From Candidatus Cloacimonadota bacterium (GTDB lineage Bacteria; Cloacimonadota; Cloacimonadia; Cloacimonadales; Cloacimonadaceae), in assembly GCA_023230245.1 (NCBI GenBank), contig JALNXT010000032.1, positions 1 to 9,287 of the forward strand: 9,287 bases of DNA. Reading direction: 5' to 3'. How positions within the stretch are numbered: position 1 is the first letter of the stretch; each line of letters opens with the position of its first letter. Shown here in pieces: positions 1 to 5,326 of this stretch. Both the position numbers and the translations under genes were made by a program. Below the pieces are notes generated by a model. The model was given only the letters and a program-made list of their open reading frames with translations. It did not search any database and was not told where the DNA came from.

Positions 1-73
1 CGGTGAGCAGATGTCTGCTCTGAATTGCTTAGACCGTCCAGAAGAAATTAAACCGTATATTTAGGAGAAATCA
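1..73 (+). promoter_or_regulatory. rpsB leader with perfect short hairpin
   Basis: This is the region ahead of rpsB. Positions 5-10 (GAGCAG) and 15-20 (CTGCTC) form a perfect 6-bp stem with a 4-nt loop; the inverted repeat itself is 7+7 around TG. No T-run follows, so it is not an ordinary intrinsic terminator. AGGAG at 63-67 lies 6 nt before the rpsB ATG and is a clear ribosome binding site. S2 genes in several bacteria carry leader structures for autoregulation by S2, but I cannot say that this hairpin belongs to that class. The end of an upstream gene may lie here: one frame is open from base 2 to a TAG at 62-64, and another has an Arg codon then TGA at 4-6 (ribosomal protein S9, often upstream of S2, ends in Arg). 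The sequence does not decide between them. Confidence 0.4.
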
Positions 74-925
74 ATGTCCGTAGTTTCTATGAAACAACTA
101 CTCGAAGCTGGCGTTCATTTTGGACATCAGACCTTCAAGTGGAATCCCAAGATGAAGAAATACATCTTCATCAAACGCAATGGGATTCATATCATCGACC
201 TTAAACAAACTGTCGATGCCATAAACGAAGCCTATCAATACGTGAAAGAAGTAGCCTCCAAAGGCGAATACATCCTCTTCGTGGGAACCAAAAAACAAGC
301 TCAGAGTGCCGTTAAGGAAGCCGCAGAGAAAGCTGGTGTATTCTATGTCAATCAACGCTGGTACGGTGGTATGCTTACCAATATGTCCACCATCCGCCAA
401 AGCATTGAAAAGATGAAATACTTCGAAGAAATCGAAACAGATGGTACCATTACCAACTACACCAAACTCGAACAGCAGAAAATGAAACGCCTGCACGACA
501 AAATCGAGTTCTCATTGGGTGGAATCCGTGATATGGATGCCGTGCCCGGTTGTGTGTTTGTAGTGGATACCGAATACGAAGATATCGCCATTCACGAAGC
601 ACGTATTCTTAATATTCCCATCGTTGCCATGGTGGATACAAACTGCGATCCCGACCTCGTAGATTTTGTAATTCCTTCCAACGATGATGCCACCAGAGCA
701 ATTTACCTCATCTCCGATATCATGGCAAACGCTGTGATCGAAGGACGTGGGATCGCCTCTGAAGGTGTGAGCCACGAATCAGCACCAGCATCTGAAGAAG
801 TAGCCGAAGAGCCCGTTACCGAAGAGCCCGTTGCGGAAATGCCCGTAGCCGAGCTTGCTGCTTCCGCACCCGAAGAAGAAAAAGTAGAATTCGAAGTTCC
901 CGAATTAAGCGGAACTGAACAATAA
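74..925 (+). CDS. rpsB: 30S ribosomal protein S2
   Basis: Structural protein of the small ribosomal subunit, bound late at the head-body junction and needed for S1 docking in bacteria that have S1. The 283-residue product shows the N-terminal S2 signature (LLEAGVHFGHQTFKWNP, about 9-25), the FVGTKKQAQ segment at 69-77, VNQRWYGGMLTN at 92-103, and the second signature around 187-210 (MVDTNCDPDLVDFVIPSNDD). Residues from about 232 to the end form an acidic Glu/Pro/Val/Ala tail that looks disordered. The S2 core usually ends near 225-240, so this tail is an extension. It includes three tandem five-residue units (EEPVT, EEPVA, EMPVA, residues 245-259). The start is fixed by AGGAG 6 nt upstream. 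It is the first gene of a ribosomal/translation cluster with tsf, pyrH and frr, a very common bacterial order. The identification is secure. Confidence 0.98.
   Translation: MSVVSMKQLLEAGVHFGHQTFKWNPKMKKYIFIKRNGIHIIDLKQTVDAINEAYQYVKEVASKGEYILFVGTKKQAQSAVKEAAEKAGVFYVNQRWYGGMLTNMSTIRQSIEKMKYFEEIETDGTITNYTKLEQQKMKRLHDKIEFSLGGIRDMDAVPGCVFVVDTEYEDIAIHEARILNIPIVAMVDTNCDPDLVDFVIPSNDDATRAIYLISDIMANAVIEGRGIASEGVSHESAPASEEVAEEPVTEEPVAEMPVAELAASAPEEEKVEFEVPELSGTEQ
806..850 (+). repeat. Three tandem 15-bp units inside the rpsB tail
   Basis: Units at 806-820 (GAAGAGCCCGTTACC), 821-835 (GAAGAGCCCGTTGCG) and 836-850 (GAAATGCCCGTAGCC) are in frame and encode EEPVT, EEPVA and EMPVA. The first two differ only in the last codon. 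They sit in the acidic C-terminal extension of ribosomal protein S2, and such units could expand or contract by slippage without breaking the frame. Confidence 0.8.
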
Positions 926-934
926 TTATCTCCA

Positions 935-959
935 GCGGGGTGGCTTTATGCTGCCCCGC
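935..959 (+). promoter_or_regulatory. Strong G+C-rich hairpin between rpsB and tsf
   Basis: GCGGGGTGGC (935-944) pairs with GCTGCCCCGC (950-959) over 10 bp, including two adjacent G-U wobbles, around the loop TTTAT. It starts 10 nt after the rpsB stop. The following bases (ACATTAAACAAATCC) hold no T-run, so a classic Rho-independent terminator is unlikely. It is better read as an attenuator, an mRNA 3'-end stabiliser for rpsB or an RNase processing site that sets the S2:EF-Ts ratio. A weaker 5-bp stem (TCCTG 986-990 with CAGGA 998-1002) lies between it and the tsf ribosome binding site. Confidence 0.55.
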
Positions 960-1021
960 ACATTAAACAAATCCTAAACACAGAATCCTGCACTAAACAG
1001 GAAAGACAAAGGAGAACGTAA

Positions 1022-1621
1022 ATGGCAGATGTTACCGCAACCATGGTAAAAGAACTGCGCGAGCGAACAGGCGTGGGCATGATGGAATGCCGCAAAGCCT
1101 TAGTGGAAGCAAATGGCAATATAGATGATGCCATAAAATACCTGCGTGAAAGAGGCATCAGCAAAGCTGAATCCAAAGCTTCCCGCGAAACTAAAGAAGG
1201 ACTTATCCGTTCTTACATACATTTTAACAACAAGATTGGCGTGCTTTTAGAGCTTAATTGCGAATCTGATTTCGTTGCCCGTACGCCCGAATTTGGCGCA
1301 ATAGCCGATGAGATTGCTCTCCAGATAGCTGCGACAAACCCGCTTGCTATCAGCGCAGATCAGATTGATCCCGCCATTCTTGAACGCGAAAAAGAGATTG
1401 CCCATAACAAGGCAGTGCTCGACGGAAAGAAGCCTGAAATTATCGAGAAGATCGTGGAAGGTAATATCAAGAAGTTCTGCAGCGAGCATTCATTGCTTGA
1501 GCAAGAACTTATTGGTGATAGCACCCGCACCGTGAAAGATTTGCTAACCAATGCCATTGCAACTACCGGTGAGAATGTGCAAGTTGCCCGTTTCGCACGT
1601 TTCGCTTTAGGCGGCGAATAA
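1022..1621 (+). CDS. tsf: Translation elongation factor Ts (EF-Ts), short form
   Basis: EF-Ts catalyses exchange of GDP for GTP on EF-Tu in the cytoplasm. The 199-residue product starts with the UBA-like EF-Tu-binding domain (TATMVKELRERTGVGMMECR at 5-24; NIDDAIKYLRERG at 33-45). The catalytic core signature SDFVAR is at 82-87; its Asp-Phe pair is the part that disturbs the EF-Tu nucleotide site in the studied enzymes. At about 200 residues it is the short form with one core subdomain, much shorter than the roughly 280-residue enterobacterial protein; this form is common in many phyla, so it is not a truncation. The end (VQVARFARFALGGE) is the usual C-terminal strand. AGGAG at 1010-1014 lies 7 nt before the ATG. 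It follows rpsB by 96 nt, with a hairpin in the gap. Confidence 0.97.
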   Translation: MADVTATMVKELRERTGVGMMECRKALVEANGNIDDAIKYLRERGISKAESKASRETKEGLIRSYIHFNNKIGVLLELNCESDFVARTPEFGAIADEIALQIAATNPLAISADQIDPAILEREKEIAHNKAVLDGKKPEIIEKIVEGNIKKFCSEHSLLEQELIGDSTRTVKDLLTNAIATTGENVQVARFARFALGGE

Positions 1622-1670
1622 AGGACTGCGGAGAGCTTTTAGCATCTCCCATAACTAGGTAGCTTAGATT

Positions 1671-2399
1671 ATGAATAAGGTCTTTCAGCCCCAAAATGTA
1701 CGGCGTGTACTGTTGAAGCTTTCCGGCGAAGTATTAGCCGGAGAAAAAGGCTACGGCTATGACGACACCGTTATCGATGCTCTCTCCGAAGAACTTATTG
1801 CCATCAAAAACCTGGGATATGGCTTGGCCATAGTTCTGGGAGGAGGCAACATCTTCCGCGGTGGAAACTGGCGCAAGCAAGAACTGAACCGCGTGGTGCT
1901 GGATAGCATCGGTATGCTTGCCACAGTTCAAAATGCCCTATACATGGCTGAAGTGCTTATTGCAAAAGGTTACCCTGCTGTGGTATTCTCTTCTTTGGCT
2001 GTGGATAAAGTGGTCGCCCGATACAGCCCTCAAGCTGCTTTAGCGGCGATGGAAGCGGGGAGCATTTGCTTCATCAGCGGTGGAACAGGGAATCCCTATT
2101 TTACCACTGATACGGCTGCCGTGCTACGCGCCATAGAACTGAAAGCAGATGTCGTGCTGAAAGCTACCAAGGTGGATGGGCTATACAGTGCTGATCCCAT
2201 GAAGGATAAGAATGCTAAGTTTATCAGCTCTGCCAGCTTTCAGGAATGCCTGGAAAAACGACTGGGCGTGATGGATTTAACTGCTTTTTCCCTTGCTGCG
2301 GACAACAATATGCCCATCAAGATATTCAATATCGGTAAGCCTGGAATGCTGAAAGATGCATTGCTGAACCCAAAAGCCGGAACCTATATTCATCCCTAA
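1671..2399 (+). CDS. pyrH: Uridylate kinase (UMP kinase)
   Basis: Phosphorylates UMP to UDP with ATP in pyrimidine nucleotide synthesis; a cytoplasmic hexamer of the amino-acid-kinase fold in known cases. The 242-residue product has the N-terminal phosphate-binding segment VLLKLSGEVLAG (13-24), the glycine-rich LGGGNIFRG (56-64), the DSIGMLATVQNAL helix (78-90), the UMP/ATP-site segment GGTGNPYFTTDTAA (137-150), KATKVDGLYSADP (164-176) and the C-terminal MDLTAFSLAADNNMPI (201-216). All are typical of bacterial PyrH, and the length is normal. The ribosome binding site is weak (AGG around 1657-1659, about 11 nt before the ATG), so translation may depend on the upstream genes. It lies 49 nt after tsf and 45 nt before frr, in the classic tsf-pyrH-frr order. 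Confidence 0.98.
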   Translation: MNKVFQPQNVRRVLLKLSGEVLAGEKGYGYDDTVIDALSEELIAIKNLGYGLAIVLGGGNIFRGGNWRKQELNRVVLDSIGMLATVQNALYMAEVLIAKGYPAVVFSSLAVDKVVARYSPQAALAAMEAGSICFISGGTGNPYFTTDTAAVLRAIELKADVVLKATKVDGLYSADPMKDKNAKFISSASFQECLEKRLGVMDLTAFSLAADNNMPIKIFNIGKPGMLKDALLNPKAGTYIHP

Positions 2400-2444
2400 T
2401 AAAACCGTTCACTACGGAGCTAATAAGCAACCGTCGAGGAAAAC

Positions 2445-2999
2445 ATGGAAAACCTAAAAACTAACACCAAGGAAAAGATGCAGAAGAGCTTTGATGCTCT
2501 GTTGCACCAGTATTCCAAAATTCGCACCGGACGTGCTAGCGCGTCTATCCTGGATGACGTGCGGATAAACTACTATGGACAGCCCACACCTGTGAAACAG
2601 TTGTGCAATATCTCCATTCCCGAAGCGCGTACAATTATTGTGCAGCCTTGGGATAAAACTACCCTGGCTGAAATTGAAAAAGCCATTCTTGCTGCCAATA
2701 TCGGCATTACTCCCGATAACGATGGCAATGTTATCCGCCTGCCTTTCCAGCCTTTAACCGAGGATAAACGCAAAGATATCGTGAAGAGCATCAAAAAACT
2801 CTCGGAAGAAGCTCGCATCAATATCCGCACCTTGCGCCGCGATGCCAATGAAGCCGCCAAAAAGATGAAGAAAGATAGCGAGATCAGTGAGGACGAAGAG
2901 AAGAAACTCCTCAAAGAATTGCAGGATATCACCGACGAATGGACTAAGAAAATAGACGAAGCCGACAAAGCCAAAGAAAAGGAAATCATGGAAGTGTAA
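2445..2999 (+). CDS. frr: Ribosome recycling factor
   Basis: With EF-G, RRF splits post-termination ribosomes so the subunits can be reused. The 184-residue product is the normal length. It shows the three-helix-bundle sequence with the KIRTGRASASILDD segment (25-38), the small beta domain (INYYGQPTPVKQLCNISIPEAR, 41-62, then VQPWDK at 66-71) and the C-terminal helix signature EEARINIRTLRRDANEAAKK (121-140), where the Arg-Arg pair lies in the conserved ribosome-contacting surface. The start is set by GAGGA at 2436-2440, 4 nt before the ATG. It is the last gene of the translation cluster: an intrinsic terminator stands 48 nt beyond its stop codon. Antisense open frames over this gene are shadows. 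Confidence 0.98.
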   Translation: MENLKTNTKEKMQKSFDALLHQYSKIRTGRASASILDDVRINYYGQPTPVKQLCNISIPEARTIIVQPWDKTTLAEIEKAILAANIGITPDNDGNVIRLPFQPLTEDKRKDIVKSIKKLSEEARINIRTLRRDANEAAKKMKKDSEISEDEEKKLLKELQDITDEWTKKIDEADKAKEKEIMEV

Positions 3000-3046
3000 G
3001 CACTTGCATGCATGATATACTAAATAATCGTGTGTTTTACAAGATG

Positions 3047-3073
3047 AAGGTGAGGGCAATCCTCACCTTTTTT
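3047..3073 (+). terminator. Rho-independent terminator after frr
   Basis: AAGGTGAGG (3047-3055) pairs perfectly with CCTCACCTT (3061-3069) around the 5-nt loop GCAAT, followed by an unbroken T-run (3068-3073). The G+C-rich stem with the T-run on its 3' side is a textbook intrinsic terminator for rightward transcription. It closes the rpsB-tsf-pyrH-frr cluster and insulates the helicase/DprA module downstream, which must therefore have its own promoter. Confidence 0.93.
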
Positions 3074-3092
3074 GACATGAAGAAGATAGTGC

Positions 3093-3121
3093 TTGACTAG
3101 ATATATGAACTCGAATTAAAT
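3093..3121 (+). promoter_or_regulatory. Candidate sigma-70-type promoter for the helicase/DprA module
   Basis: TTGACT (3093-3098, 5 of 6 matches to the -35 consensus) is followed after 17 nt by TTAAAT (3116-3121, 4 of 6 to the -10). It lies just downstream of the frr terminator, in an otherwise gene-free stretch of about 200 nt. Transcription from here would leave a leader of roughly 120 nt before the small leader ORF, containing the inverted repeat at 3146-3182. The same GCTTGAC string recurs upstream of the gerW-like gene. A weaker alternative begins at TTGATA (3130-3135). The call rests on consensus matching only. Confidence 0.45.
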
Positions 3122-3145
3122 GAACCTGTTTGATAGTGATTTCAT

Positions 3146-3182
3146 ATTTTAGCTTTAAGTACCTATGGTTGAGGGCTAAAAT
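3146..3182 (+). promoter_or_regulatory. Inverted repeat (possible operator or leader hairpin) upstream of the helicase gene
   Basis: ATTTTAGC (3146-3153) and GCTAAAAT (3175-3182) are exact reverse complements, and the pairing can continue inward with two G-U pairs and one A-U. The spacer contains a second small symmetric element, ACCTATGGT (3161-3169). It lies between the candidate promoter and the leader ORF, where either a repressor site or an mRNA hairpin would control the module. No T-run follows, so it is not a terminator. In an A+T-rich region an 8-bp repeat can arise by chance, hence the moderate confidence. Confidence 0.4.
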
Positions 3183-3250
3183 CAGCGGAAAGGTTTTAAT
3201 AGAGCGGGAAAGTTAGATTAGAATTTTTACGAATATTTGGAGATTAACTG

Positions 3251-3280
3251 ATGTTTCTTATAACGAGTAAGCACATATGA
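3251..3280 (+). CDS. Possible 9-codon leader ORF coupled to the helicase gene
   Basis: An ATG at 3251 opens a tiny frame (MFLITSKHI, then TGA at 3278-3280). It has a GGAG at 3239-3242, 8 nt upstream, a better ribosome binding site than the helicase gene itself has. Its stop overlaps the helicase start as ATGA (ATG 3277-3279), a typical arrangement for translational coupling. The frame upstream of the helicase ATG is closed by TAA at 3268-3270, so the large protein cannot start further upstream. The leader may tie helicase synthesis to re-initiating ribosomes and keep it low. It has no recognisable family, and a chance ORF of this size is possible; it is the placement of ribosome binding site, start and overlapping stop that makes it worth listing. 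Confidence 0.4.
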   Translation: MFLITSKHI

Positions 3281-5310
3281 GTGATTATACCAAACTAACT
3301 CGATTCCAAGCAGAGAGCATTCTTTTCAGGGACTTTAAAATACGAACATTTTACGATACACAATGGGAAGCCATATCGAGAATTCTCAATGGAGAAAGAG
3401 TATTACTTATTGAGAAAACGGGTTTTGGTAAGTCACTCTGTTTTCAATTCCCCGCAATTATGTTTGATGGGCTAACGGTTATATTTTCACCTTTGATAGC
3501 GTTGATGAGAGACCAAGTAAATAAGCTTCAGGCATTAGGCATAACTGCTAAATGTATTAACAGTAATCAAACTGAAGATGAGAATAATGCCATAATAAAC
3601 GAAGCAAAACTGAACAAGCTCAAAATCCTTTATATTGCCCCCGAAAGACAGGAAAATTCAATCTGGCTTGAAGAGGTCAGGAATATGAAATTATCAATGG
3701 TTGTAGTAGATGAAGCTCATTGTATTTCCGTATGGGGTCACGATTTTAGACCAGCATATAGAAGGATAATAAATCTGGTTAATTTGTTGCCCAAAAGTAT
3801 GCCGGTAATTGCCACAACAGCAACTGCAACAAAACGCGTAGAACAAGATGTAGCACAGCAAATTACAGGTGAATTGAAGATACTAAGAGGAAATCTTGTT
3901 AGGAGTAATTTCGAACTATACGTGATAGATGTCAACTCTGATGATGAGAAGCTTATATGGTTAGGGGAAAATATTAATAAACTCTCAGGCACAGGTATTG
4001 TCTACACTGGAACAATCGTTAACACCGAGATAATATCTAAATGGTTTGAGTATTTAGGAATCTCATCTCGTGGTTATAATGGACGTCTGGACTCTGAAAC
4101 GAGAATTGAAATTGAAAAAGGATTGATAGCTAACAAATGGAAATGTGTAATATCTACTAATGCTCTTGGGATGGGCATAGATAAACCTGATATTAGGTTT
4201 ATTATTCACACTCAGTTTCCGCAATCTCCAGTTCACTATTACCAGGAAATAGGAAGAGCTGGAAGAGATGGAAAACCGACTGTTATTATTTTATTATATA
4301 ATCCGCAGGATAGATCACTACCAGAAGCATTCATTGAAGGAGCTAAACCATCCATACCAAAGTATCATAAGATAATTGAAGCTTTGAAAAGCGAAATGCT
4401 GGGTGAAAAAGAACTAATGAAAATAAGTAACCTGAGACAGACTCAGTTTAGAGTAATAAAAGCAGATCTAATGGATCAGGGTATTATCCGAGAAATCCAG
4501 ATTGGCAAATCCAAGAAATACGAATTTGTCCCAAATTCAAAACCTTTCGACCCAGCATTATTCGAAGAAGTGAAGAAAGCAAAAACAGCCGAGTTAGAGT
4601 CTATGATAGGATATGCTGAGAGCAATGATTCGAGGATGAAATACCTTTGCACCTACCTTGGCGATTCTCTTGATTATGAATATCGTAATTGCGATAATAC
4701 AGGACTTGCCAAACACTTTGTTTCTGTTACTGAGGATTGGGTTCTTAAATTGAATGATTTTCATGAAACTTATTTCCCGATACTTGAAGTAGAAACTAAA
4801 AACTCCAAAATAGTGAATGGGGTCGCAGCTTCATATTACGGAGCATCAAATGTGGGCTCAGCAATACACCGGTGTAAGTATGAAAATGGGGGAGATTTTC
4901 CAGATTTCCTTATATCGTTATTGCTTAAAGCATATAGGAAAAGATATGGGAACGAGAGATATGATTTGATTTTGTATATTCCGCCGACAGTGTCGGGCGA
5001 TTTGGTTAGAAATTTAGCAAATAAAATCTCAGGCATCCTTAAGATTCCCATATCCCACTCTATTCAGAAAAGCCGTATAACAAAAGAGCAAAAGGTATTT
5101 GAAAATCGTTATGGTAAAACCGATAATGTCTCTAATGCATTTTCTATTACAGATACAAAACTGATTGTGGGAAAGAAAGTTCTGCTAATCGATGATATAT
5201 TTGACAGTGGAGCTACTATTAAAGAAGTTGGAAAATATCTGACTGATCACGGAGCTATATCAATAGCACCGCTTGTTCTTGCCAAAACAGTGGGTGGTGA
5301 TAATGTTTAA
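3277..5310 (+). CDS. RecQ-type helicase fused to a ComF-like phosphoribosyltransferase (PsyrT-like)
   Basis: The 677-residue protein joins two domains. Residues 1-345 are a RecQ-type SF2 helicase core: motif 0 Gln at 29, Walker A TGFGKS at 48-53 (RecQ usually has TGGGKS), DEAHCISVWGHDFRPAY at 145-161, ATTATAT at 179-185, ALGMGIDKPD at 296-305 and QEIGRAGRDG at 323-332. A RecQ-like zinc segment follows at about 452-475 but keeps only one of the four expected Cys (C472). Residues about 540-675 resemble ComF-type phosphoribosyltransferases: a TKEQ...RYGKTDNVSNAF segment (602-622) and the PRPP loop LLIDDIFDSGAT (636-647). Housekeeping RecQ has HRDC or winged-helix ends, not a PRTase. A DprA-like gene with a strong ribosome binding site starts 16 nt downstream. 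The pair matches my recollection of PsyrTA, in which this protein is the toxin. The start is the first possible one after an in-frame TAA. Low G+C and AGA/ATA-rich codons suggest transfer. Confidence 0.85.
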   Translation: MSDYTKLTRFQAESILFRDFKIRTFYDTQWEAISRILNGERVLLIEKTGFGKSLCFQFPAIMFDGLTVIFSPLIALMRDQVNKLQALGITAKCINSNQTEDENNAIINEAKLNKLKILYIAPERQENSIWLEEVRNMKLSMVVVDEAHCISVWGHDFRPAYRRIINLVNLLPKSMPVIATTATATKRVEQDVAQQITGELKILRGNLVRSNFELYVIDVNSDDEKLIWLGENINKLSGTGIVYTGTIVNTEIISKWFEYLGISSRGYNGRLDSETRIEIEKGLIANKWKCVISTNALGMGIDKPDIRFIIHTQFPQSPVHYYQEIGRAGRDGKPTVIILLYNPQDRSLPEAFIEGAKPSIPKYHKIIEALKSEMLGEKELMKISNLRQTQFRVIKADLMDQGIIREIQIGKSKKYEFVPNSKPFDPALFEEVKKAKTAELESMIGYAESNDSRMKYLCTYLGDSLDYEYRNCDNTGLAKHFVSVTEDWVLKLNDFHETYFPILEVETKNSKIVNGVAASYYGASNVGSAIHRCKYENGGDFPDFLISLLLKAYRKRYGNERYDLILYIPPTVSGDLVRNLANKISGILKIPISHSIQKSRITKEQKVFENRYGKTDNVSNAFSITDTKLIVGKKVLLIDDIFDSGATIKEVGKYLTDHGAISIAPLVLAKTVGGDNV

Positions 5311-5315
5311 GTTGG

Positions 5316-5321
5316 AAGGAG
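5316..5321 (+). promoter_or_regulatory. Strong ribosome binding site of the DprA-like gene
   Basis: AAGGAG lies 5 nt before the ATG at 5327, inside the 16-nt gap after the helicase stop. It is far better than anything directly ahead of the helicase ATG, where only a GAG is visible. The contrast predicts more DprA-like protein than helicase from one mRNA, as expected if the second gene encodes an antitoxin or inhibitor. Confidence 0.75.
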
Positions 5322-5326
5322 ACTAA

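Larger units (their letters stand above)
3075..3276 (+). other. Leader region of the helicase/DprA module
   Basis: About 200 nt with no substantial gene, A+T-rich like the module it precedes. It runs from the end of the frr terminator to the helicase ATG and holds, in order, the promoter-like pair at 3093-3121, the inverted repeat at 3146-3182, a GGAG at 3239-3242 and the 9-codon leader ORF at 3251-3280. I found no tRNA fragment, integrase site or obvious direct repeat matching the other end of the module near 6460 that would mark an attachment site. Confidence 0.6.

Noticed and set aside
2..64. Open frame from the window edge to TAG 62-64 that could be the C-terminus of an upstream gene
   Set aside because: Only 20 codons with no recognisable motif; another frame offers Arg-stop at 1-6, which would suit ribosomal protein S9. 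The window gives no basis to choose.
98..775. Open frames on the minus strand opposite rpsB
   Set aside because: They mirror the codon pattern of a certain ribosomal protein gene and have no family resemblance or ribosome binding site.
3005..3012. Palindrome TGCATGCA just after frr
   Set aside because: An 8-bp self-complementary word is expected by chance in several kilobases and has no supporting context.
2573..3059. Two overlapping minus-strand frames opposite frr
   Set aside because: Ser/Leu- and Phe-rich translations are the complement of Lys/Glu-rich coding sequence; one also runs through the terminator stem.
3075..3276. Retron or other non-coding-RNA-based defence upstream of the module
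   Set aside because: No reverse transcriptase gene is present and the leader shows only one modest inverted repeat.
3277..5310. Housekeeping recQ
   Set aside because: It has a PRTase domain in place of winged-helix/HRDC domains, a decayed zinc element, foreign composition and a DprA-like partner.
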